Source: Fibrobacter sp. (lineage in GTDB: Bacteria > Fibrobacterota > Fibrobacteria > Fibrobacterales > Fibrobacteraceae). From it: a stretch of DNA of 64,000 nucleotides. Of the stretch, positions 58,248 through 64,000 are shown piece by piece (within the stretch, counting starts at the first letter, position 1; every line of letters begins with the position of its first letter). The position numbers were made by a program, and so were the translations under genes. The stretch spans positions 1 to 64,000 of the forward strand of contig JAFXLS010000095.1 of the NCBI GenBank assembly GCA_017530965.1. Direction: 5' to 3'. The notes under the pieces are model-generated. The model saw only the letters and a list, made by a program, of their open reading frames with translations, ran no database searches and was not told the DNA's origin.

Positions 58248-60958
58248 TGAAATTGTTTTTCGTTTTGCTTGTTTTTTGGCTTTGTTCCTGTTCGAATTCG
58301 GACTCGGTCTCTGTATATCCGCAAAACACATCTTTGGAAATCGCAGAAGATTCCCTTGTTGGGATGTTCCGCGTCAGGACCGCCGAATCTGTTGCCATCT
58401 TGGGAACGGACTTGGAAAAGGCGAAGGCCAATGAAACACCTGCGATGGAGGTGAAATTTGATTATGATTTTTCAATTGGCAAGCATGAGGTTACATGTGG
58501 CGAATTTAATTCTCTGATGAAGCCTTTGACGGGGCATTCACTGGACTGTGAGGGCGATAGTCTCCCTGCCACAAATTTGACATACTATGATGCGGTTCTT
58601 TATGCGAACGAACGCAGCAAAGCCGAAGGTTTCGATACGGCCTATACCTATATTTCGGTGAGTTTCGACACGGAAAAGCATTGCACAAATTTGGCTGGGC
58701 TTGTCTTTCGTCCCGAGGTAAATGCGTATCGTTTGCCGACTGAAGCGGAGTGGAATCTGGTGGCTGCTTCGAACTGGAAAAAAGGTTGGACGGCCGATAA
58801 TGCAAAACAAAAATTGCATAATGTTTGTAGCCGCGATACGGCTGCAAGAATCTGTGACATGGTCGGAAATGCGATGGAATGGGTGAACGATTGGCTCGGA
58901 AACTTACGCGATACGACTATCGTAAATTATGTGGGGGCTCCCGATGGCGGAGCCTTGGGACAACGCGTGGTAAAGGGCGGTAGTTATCGTAATGCCTCTA
59001 AATCCATCAACATCTATAGCCGTGGTGACGTGTATACGGTCACGTCTTCGACCAGGGCTGATTATGTCGGGTTTCGTCTTGCTTATGGGGCTATTCCCAA
59101 TCCCATTTGGATGAATGCGAAAGGAACTGCGGCAACAAGCCGTATCCTTCCTTTGGCGACTCCAGCGACAATGCGTTCTTTGACGGGAACCTACAAGGTA
59201 AAACTGGCGTTTCGTAATGACTTGACGGGGAACCTCGCTTTTATCAATTATGGCAGTGGTTCTTTGTCGGTTATTGAAATTGAGGATTCCCTTGCTGTTT
59301 ACCATCCTGAAATTTCTCCGGATGGACAGTGGGTTGCCTTCTGTACAAAACTTGAAGGCGTATCTGGAACATCGACGGTCTTTGTGCGTCGCTTGAATGC
59401 GGATGGTTCCGATTTAGTAAAGTTGAATGTCGAAAGTGCTGTAATTCCCCGTTGGCAGGTTCTTGAAAATGGCGATACGGTTGTCGTTTATGTGACTGAT
59501 GCGGGGAATAATAAAAACGATGCTTCTTTTAAGGCCTCATCGACTTGGCAAGTGAAATTTGCAAATGGCAAGTTTGGAACTCCGCAGAAGCTTTTCGACG
59601 GGGCCTATCATGGGGGCTTTAGCGAAGACCGTTCCTTGGCCGTGACGGGAGCGCGTCTGCTTCGTGCCCGCGTTTTGGGGCGTGATACGGTATGGTACGG
59701 CGGCGAACAGGCCTGCAATGCGTCCCTTTCGAAAGACGGTTCAAAGCGCACCCTGTTCCTTGATTTTGGCGGAACGACCGGTCAAAAGTTTGTTGGTGAA
59801 AAATATGGGACGCATGAACAGTTGCTGATTGCTGATTCTCTTGGAAAACTAATACAGTCAATACCTGCTCCGGCGGGCTATTCCTTTGACCATAGCGAAT
59901 GGGTCTTTGGATCGGATAATCTTGTGGTGGCGACGCTTTCGAATGATGATGGGGCCCATACGAAAATAGTGTCGGTCAATTTGCAGGACAGTTCTATTGT
60001 TGATATCCTTGAAGGCGATGAAGTTTGGCATCCGAGTCTATGGGCCAATCCCAATGTGATTCCGTCGAATGAATTCTTGCTTGATTTGGACAGTGCGGGA
60101 ATGTATTTCATTGAAGGTGGATCTGATAGGTCAAAGATTTTGCGGTACCGCATGGAAATGATGTGGAAGTACAGGGATTCTGCAGAACTGGTGGTGCTTG
60201 GATCTTCGCGTGCGGCAAATGGAATAGATGCTTCTATAATTGGAGTGACCTCGGTTAATTTGTCTTATTTCCCGAACTCCTTCTTTGATGTATGTCATAT
60301 GTATGAACGTTATGTTGAAAAAGGTTTCAAGAAATTAAAATATATCGTTGTCTCGATTGATATTGATTTTTGGAATTTTTCACCTCAGTTTAGTTTCTTC
60401 AGCTCGGAATACGAACAATTCCCGGGATACGTTTACGACCAAAATCATAATTATTGGTTAGATGAAGATTGTAGTGCAATTTACGCAGCTACGCAAAATG
60501 CCCCTGGCCTAGATACGTATAAAGGAATGTTTCTAGGTCTAAGAAGTTCCGAATTTGCAACTTCCCAGGGATGGGGCGTATCTGAATATGAAGATAGCAC
60601 TTGGATGGACAAACAGAGGGCTGCTTATGAAGAAACTTACGTTGCCTTCGTGGATTTTTTGAAAGTTACTCAGCAAAAGGGGTTGACCGTAGTAGGGATT
60701 GTTTTCCCGCAATCTCCGGCTTATCGCAATTCGGGCATCTGGGGGCGACATGGCTTGCGTCGTAGTGAGGCGGTCGAAATCCTAGACAGTCTGGCAAGAT
60801 TGCAAAAGAAATATCCCCATTTCATTTTTATGGATGAAAATAAAATGGGATACCACGATTATGATGACTCCATGGCTCAGGATTGTGATCACATGAATGC
60901 ACGCGGTGCAGAACAGCTGACGGTTCGTTTGGATTCGTTGATTAAAACTTTGAAATGA
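58244..60958 (+). CDS. TIGR02171-family lipoprotein, second copy
   Basis: A 904-residue paralogue of the preceding protein over its full length, with the same order: lipobox (LCSC), FGE-like domain (YDFSIGKHEVTCGEFNSLM, RLPTEAEWNLV, GNAMEWVNDWLG, GGSYRN), propeller segment, and C-terminal VVLGSSRAANGID with DCDHMNARGAEQLT. The FGE and propeller parts are close to the first copy; the SGNH-like parts differ more. The ATG overlaps the upstream stop, and its own stop overlaps the membrane protein start. The pair may act on different substrates or as a heterodimer. Confidence 0.9.
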   Translation: MMKLFFVLLVFWLCSCSNSDSVSVYPQNTSLEIAEDSLVGMFRVRTAESVAILGTDLEKAKANETPAMEVKFDYDFSIGKHEVTCGEFNSLMKPLTGHSLDCEGDSLPATNLTYYDAVLYANERSKAEGFDTAYTYISVSFDTEKHCTNLAGLVFRPEVNAYRLPTEAEWNLVAASNWKKGWTADNAKQKLHNVCSRDTAARICDMVGNAMEWVNDWLGNLRDTTIVNYVGAPDGGALGQRVVKGGSYRNASKSINIYSRGDVYTVTSSTRADYVGFRLAYGAIPNPIWMNAKGTAATSRILPLATPATMRSLTGTYKVKLAFRNDLTGNLAFINYGSGSLSVIEIEDSLAVYHPEISPDGQWVAFCTKLEGVSGTSTVFVRRLNADGSDLVKLNVESAVIPRWQVLENGDTVVVYVTDAGNNKNDASFKASSTWQVKFANGKFGTPQKLFDGAYHGGFSEDRSLAVTGARLLRARVLGRDTVWYGGEQACNASLSKDGSKRTLFLDFGGTTGQKFVGEKYGTHEQLLIADSLGKLIQSIPAPAGYSFDHSEWVFGSDNLVVATLSNDDGAHTKIVSVNLQDSSIVDILEGDEVWHPSLWANPNVIPSNEFLLDLDSAGMYFIEGGSDRSKILRYRMEMMWKYRDSAELVVLGSSRAANGIDASIIGVTSVNLSYFPNSFFDVCHMYERYVEKGFKKLKYIVVSIDIDFWNFSPQFSFFSSEYEQFPGYVYDQNHNYWLDEDCSAIYAATQNAPGLDTYKGMFLGLRSSEFATSQGWGVSEYEDSTWMDKQRAAYEETYVAFVDFLKVTQQKGLTVVGIVFPQSPAYRNSGIWGRHGLRRSEAVEILDSLARLQKKYPHFIFMDENKMGYHDYDDSMAQDCDHMNARGAEQLTVRLDSLIKTLK

Positions 60959-62424
60959 TAATAGCGGTTTTTGTCATCCTGTTCGCGATTTTCCCGCTGA
61001 CCGATACCGATATCTGGTGGCATTTGGCGTGTGCTCGCGAGTGGGTGATTACGTGGACGCCTGTCCGTGCGCCCGTTGTGAATGTGCATGAATATTTTCA
61101 GCTAGTTGTAGGCTTTGTCTATGGCTTGGGTGGAACTCCACTTTTGGTGGCTTTCAAGGCGGTGTTGTGGGGCGTGGTCTTCGCACTGTTTGGATGTGGG
61201 AGAAGTCATGGTGCCCCCCCTAAGAACGTCATTGCTAGCCCCGCAGGAGGGCCTGCCACGAGCGTAGCGTGGTGGTGGCAATCTTTAGTAGTCGTATTTG
61301 TCCTTTTTGTTTTCCGTTACCATTTCGAAATGCGCCCGGTGCTTTTTTCGCTTCTGTTTCTTGGAATATACTGGAATGCGATTCCGTGGCTTGTAAAAAA
61401 ATACAGAGAGTCCCGGCTAGATGTAAAACAGGTTGCATGCGCTGCGCTGATTCTTGCTCTTCAGTGGTTTTGGTGCAAGTGTCAGGGGCTTTATATCTTG
61501 GGCCCGATTTTTGCAACTTTGGTGTTGTGCGTCAGTTTACTTGAATCAAAAAAACAGGGCCGATTTTCCGCAAAATACATTGTTCCGCAAGTTGTTTTTG
61601 TTCTACTCCTCTGGGCAATGCCGTTCTTGCATCGCGAAGGTTTGGCTTTGTTCCTGTATCCGTTTGGGTTGCTGGATCGCCTGCTTGGCCTTACTCTTTC
61701 TGCCGCGGTATTTGCAAGTCAAATTTCCGAGAACCGTTCTCCTATAACGCTTTTAATGGCGGGGGAGAATATACTGGAAAGCGTGCTGATGGTTTTGCTC
61801 TGCATGGCAGGAATTTTTGTGAGTATAAAAAGAATCTTTAGAAGTGTTGTTCCGAATGGGGCTCTTTTTGTGACAGCGATTCTCGCCCTTGTTGCCGAAC
61901 GTAACTTTGTGCTGTTCTTGCCGGTACTTTTAGCGACTTTGCCTAATTTCCCATTTCACACTCCACATTTCACATCGTGCCGCCTACTGTCTACGGTCTA
62001 CTTTCTACTTACTTTCTTCATCTTGGGTCTTTGGACCCGCTCACTTTCCGCTTACGATTTTTCGATGGTTGCTTATCAGCGTGTTCCCGTAGATGCTGCC
62101 CGATGGATGCAGGAACATCCGCACCAGGGACGGCTCTTCAATGATGACCGTGCGGGCGGTTACCTTGCCTTTGTAAATCCTGCCGATTCTATTTATATCG
62201 ACGGACGATTTATCTTAAAGACGGCGGATTTCTTTGAATGGTATCTGAATTACGCCAAGGATCCCGCCTTGTTTATGCATGACGCCGATTCTTTAGGCAT
62301 CGACCGTGCCTTATTCCCGTTGCTGTATTACGCCCGCTGGGATGAACTAATGTTTGCCCTTAATCAAGATTCCCGTTGGCACCAGGTTTACCGCGACAAA
62401 TACTTCGCCGTGTTCGATAAATAA
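60955..62424 (+). CDS. Polytopic membrane protein with embedded repeats
   Basis: A 489-residue protein with about ten hydrophobic helices and a periplasmic C-terminal domain of about 110 residues (WMQEHPHQGRLFNDDRAGGYLAFVNPADSIYIDGRFI). The start TDTDIWWHLACAREWV resembles GT-C-type glycosyltransferase-like membrane proteins whose Asp motif sits in the first loop, so a lipid-linked-sugar transferase is possible but unproven. It overlaps the upstream stop (ATGA). Two repeat elements are translated inside it (61228-61283 and 61950-62020). It is the last gene of the operon. Confidence 0.78.
   Translation: MIIAVFVILFAIFPLTDTDIWWHLACAREWVITWTPVRAPVVNVHEYFQLVVGFVYGLGGTPLLVAFKAVLWGVVFALFGCGRSHGAPPKNVIASPAGGPATSVAWWWQSLVVVFVLFVFRYHFEMRPVLFSLLFLGIYWNAIPWLVKKYRESRLDVKQVACAALILALQWFWCKCQGLYILGPIFATLVLCVSLLESKKQGRFSAKYIVPQVVFVLLLWAMPFLHREGLALFLYPFGLLDRLLGLTLSAAVFASQISENRSPITLLMAGENILESVLMVLLCMAGIFVSIKRIFRSVVPNGALFVTAILALVAERNFVLFLPVLLATLPNFPFHTPHFTSCRLLSTVYFLLTFFILGLWTRSLSAYDFSMVAYQRVPVDAARWMQEHPHQGRLFNDDRAGGYLAFVNPADSIYIDGRFILKTADFFEWYLNYAKDPALFMHDADSLGIDRALFPLLYYARWDELMFALNQDSRWHQVYRDKYFAVFDK
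61228..61283 (+). repeat. 56-nt palindromic repeat inside the membrane protein gene
   Basis: Begins GTCATTGCTAGCCCC and ends GGCAATC, with ATTGC/GCAAT arms and two inner hairpins, GCAGG-AGGG-CCTGC and CCACG-AGCGTAG-CGTGG. It is read as VIASPAGG...VAWWWQS, in the same frame (GTC as Val) as the copy in the lipoprotein gene at 34124. Confidence 0.82.
61950..62020 (+). repeat. Heptameric repeats inside the membrane protein gene
   Basis: Two heptamer types in sequence: TTTCACA/CTCCACA units (61953-61978) and CTACTGT, CTACGGT, CTACTTT, CTACTTA units (61984-62011). They are translated as PFHTPHFTSCRLLSTVYFLL at the edge of a membrane helix. Confidence 0.75.
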
Positions 62425-62458
62425 TAAAAAAGGTCCGACCCGTAGGTCGGACCCCTTT
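62425..62458. terminator. Strong bidirectional terminator between the operon and the GH5 gene
   Basis: A perfect 9-bp stem GGTCCGACC-CGTA-GGTCGGACC (62432-62453) with an A run before it and a T-rich tract after it, so it can end both convergent transcripts. Confidence 0.92.
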
Positions 62459-62489
62459 CTCTCTCGTTGGTAAAATGAAATTCAATAGT

Positions 62490-63830
62490 CTACTTGATCT
62501 TGAATGCACGAACCATATTGGTTGCGTTTCCGTGAACTCGTGCAAAGTACTTGCCTGCAGGGAGCTTGGTGAGCGAAAGCGTGCCGTTCACGTTATCTAT
62601 TGCCATAAGCTTGTCTCCCTTCAAACTGAAGATTTCGACAGTCATAGGAGAGCCTGCGATGTGTAAGGCGTTGTCTGAGAAGGTTACGTTGGAATTCTGC
62701 TCGGCCTTTACAAAAATTGGGGTGTCGTTGCCGCCGTTCGGGCATTTGGTGTAGCTAGTGGGGTTGGTGGCGAGGTAACCTTTTACGAGGTTGCCGGAGG
62801 TCGTGTACTGGAGCGAAGTCTTGGTTGAAGAACCTTCAAATGCGGCGGTACCTTCGCTGATTTTGGAGGCAGACCAGTTTGCCCAAGAAAGCTTGTGCTT
62901 GTTGATGTATTCCTGCCAACTCTGGTTACGGCTCTGGTCCGGATTTCCGCCACCGCTAGCATCAGCCGTGCCCCATTCCGAAACAAATACGGAAAGGCCT
63001 GCGTTAATTGCTTGTTCGCCGTTGGAGCCTTCGCAGGATCCGCCCCAGTCGTAGGTGCCGCTCCAGCAGTGGCTATTGGCGTAGTAGTGCAAGGTGTAAG
63101 CGGTATTCTTCTTGGGGTCGTTGACTTCGTTTCCGATTGCTGCTTGCGGGTTCTGATCCCACTTGGGGGTTCCCACGAGAATCAGGTTGTCGGAATATTC
63201 GCGGATGACTGGAATGACTTGGTCGGCGTAGGTTTTAATGTCGCTCCAAGAAATATCTTCGGGTTCGTTGAACAGTTCGAAAATGACGTGGTCGTATTTG
63301 CCGTAGGTCTGAGCCATTTCTTTGAAGAAATTCTTGGCAGCATCCGTTTGTTGTGTGGCTTTATGAGAATGCCAGTCGATAATCACGTAAATGTCGTTCT
63401 TGATGGCGGCTTCGACGACCGTTTTCATGAATTGCTTTTGGTTGGTTGGGTCGACTGCATAACCTTTGAGCTGGATTCCGTTGTATTCACCGGACCAGTT
63501 TTCGTCTCCGGTTGCCATGGCTGCGCGCACAATCTGGATGTTCATGTCGCGAACCATGGTGGAAACGCCTTCTTCGCTCCAGAATTCAACAGCCTGCGGC
63601 ATCAGGCTCCAGTAAAGGCTCATGCCACGCACCTGCACTTCGGCGCCGTCCTTGACGCCTTCGCAGCTGCCGTAAATGCGGCCCTGTCCCTGCGAGTTTT
63701 TGCCTGTCATTAGCTGCCCGTATTGGCTAACAGGACCCACGCGGGTGGGGGTGATGTTTTGGGCGAGGGCAAAGGAACTGCCCAGAGCTATTGCAGACAA
63801 AAGTGCGATTTTTGATAAATGTTTCATCAT
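62490..63830 (-). CDS. Glycoside hydrolase family 5 endoglucanase
   Basis: A 446-residue secreted cellulase. Signal peptide MMKHLSKIALLSAIALGSSFALA. The catalytic barrel shows the acid/base Glu189 in FELFNEPED and the nucleophile Glu285 in VFVSEWGTAD, with RGMSLYWS, VIIDWHSH and HYYANSH strands, close to GH5 subfamily 2. Residues about 375-446 are a beta-rich C-terminal module (MTVEIFSLKGDKL, LPAGKYFARVHG) resembling a type IX secretion sorting domain. I start it at ATG 63830, 6 bases after AGGG; an ATG at 63836 would sit on the ribosome binding site. The 164 bases beyond it hold only its AT-rich leader and nothing else I can name. Confidence 0.94.
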   Translation of the reverse strand: MMKHLSKIALLSAIALGSSFALAQNITPTRVGPVSQYGQLMTGKNSQGQGRIYGSCEGVKDGAEVQVRGMSLYWSLMPQAVEFWSEEGVSTMVRDMNIQIVRAAMATGDENWSGEYNGIQLKGYAVDPTNQKQFMKTVVEAAIKNDIYVIIDWHSHKATQQTDAAKNFFKEMAQTYGKYDHVIFELFNEPEDISWSDIKTYADQVIPVIREYSDNLILVGTPKWDQNPQAAIGNEVNDPKKNTAYTLHYYANSHCWSGTYDWGGSCEGSNGEQAINAGLSVFVSEWGTADASGGGNPDQSRNQSWQEYINKHKLSWANWSASKISEGTAAFEGSSTKTSLQYTTSGNLVKGYLATNPTSYTKCPNGGNDTPIFVKAEQNSNVTFSDNALHIAGSPMTVEIFSLKGDKLMAIDNVNGTLSLTKLPAGKYFARVHGNATNMVRAFKIK

Positions 63831-64000
63831 GAACATCCCTTTTTTTATTGAAAATAGGTTTTCTGCGCCAAAAATGGAAAAAAAAGAACTTCTTTTTTGT
63901 TTACATGTGTGTAATTTGTGAGCGTAATCAAGTTTTTGGGGCTTTGGGTGCCGTTTTTAGGCGGTTTTTGGGGTGGAAATTACTAGATTGCTGGGCATGA

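Overview
The window reads as a chromosomal segment of a Fibrobacter species (phylum Fibrobacterota, gut cellulose degraders). This rests on features I regard as specific to the group: a lipoprotein with a serine-rich linker and a FISUMP-type domain, a fibro-slime domain protein, two tandem members of the large Fibrobacter paralogous family I know as TIGR02171, a leader upstream of purF that fits the Fibro-purF RNA motif, a LexA-like operator at recA of the Fibrobacter type, and GH9 and GH5 cellulases. No phage, IS, integrase or CRISPR was seen. The segment is core chromosome mixed with envelope and surface genes.

Layout. 1-5960: tpiA 5' end, a BamE-like lipoprotein, two convergent exported proteins with overlapping 3' ends, cinA/pncC-recA with an SOS-type promoter, a DUF5683-like membrane protein and a histidine phosphatase. 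6002-6131: a small SRP RNA gene with promoter and terminator. 6283-19271: two tandem giant secreted proteins (1520 and 2716 aa) with an anchor-A-like N-terminal region, Calx-beta-like segment, cadherin repeats and a shared C-terminal module. 19356-24536: SUI1/YciH, a FecR-domain protein and a beta-helix plus outer-membrane-barrel protein. 24588-32902: GH9 enzyme, YdcF-like/rimI/tsaB/ddl run, an epimerase, purF with its structured leader, and a UbiA-family prenyltransferase. 33057-35735: Rpn-family nuclease, FISUMP lipoprotein and a 445-bp non-coding stretch dense in inverted repeats. 35736-40030: small protein, rsgA, membrane protein, barrel protein, nadD and an RluA-family synthase. 40173-48719: tRNA-Asn, a Pro/Ala/Lys-rich envelope protein, fibro-slime protein, MBOAT acyltransferase, two SurA/PrsA-like foldases, ftsE and an exported protein. 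48721-52679 (minus strand): RsuA-type synthase, arginase-fold-like protein, radical SAM/SPASM protein and a ClC channel. 52748-62424: a tight five-gene envelope operon (AlgX-like SGNH lipoprotein, transglutaminase-like protein, two TIGR02171 lipoproteins, polytopic membrane protein) ending at a strong terminator shared with a convergent GH5 endoglucanase.

How the genes relate. Much of the window serves the cell envelope and adhesion: giant cadherin-type proteins, FISUMP and fibro-slime proteins, outer-membrane barrels, periplasmic foldases and cellulases, all expected in a bacterium that adheres to and degrades cellulose. The five-gene operon at 52748-62424 is the best candidate for an undescribed functional unit. 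I infer surface-polymer modification from three SGNH-like modules, two FGE-type modules, a transglutaminase-like protein and a membrane protein, but its chemistry is unknown.

Across the window there are short palindromic repeats and heptameric tandem repeats. Several lie inside coding genes and are read through in frame: a 33-nt copy in the signal region of the FISUMP lipoprotein, a 56-nt variant in the membrane protein at 60955, an 88-nt element in the RsuA-type synthase, and heptamer runs in the radical SAM and membrane proteins. The three palindromic copies all use the initial GTC as a valine codon, reminiscent of the Rickettsia palindromic elements. All calls come from reading the sequence; no database search was run.
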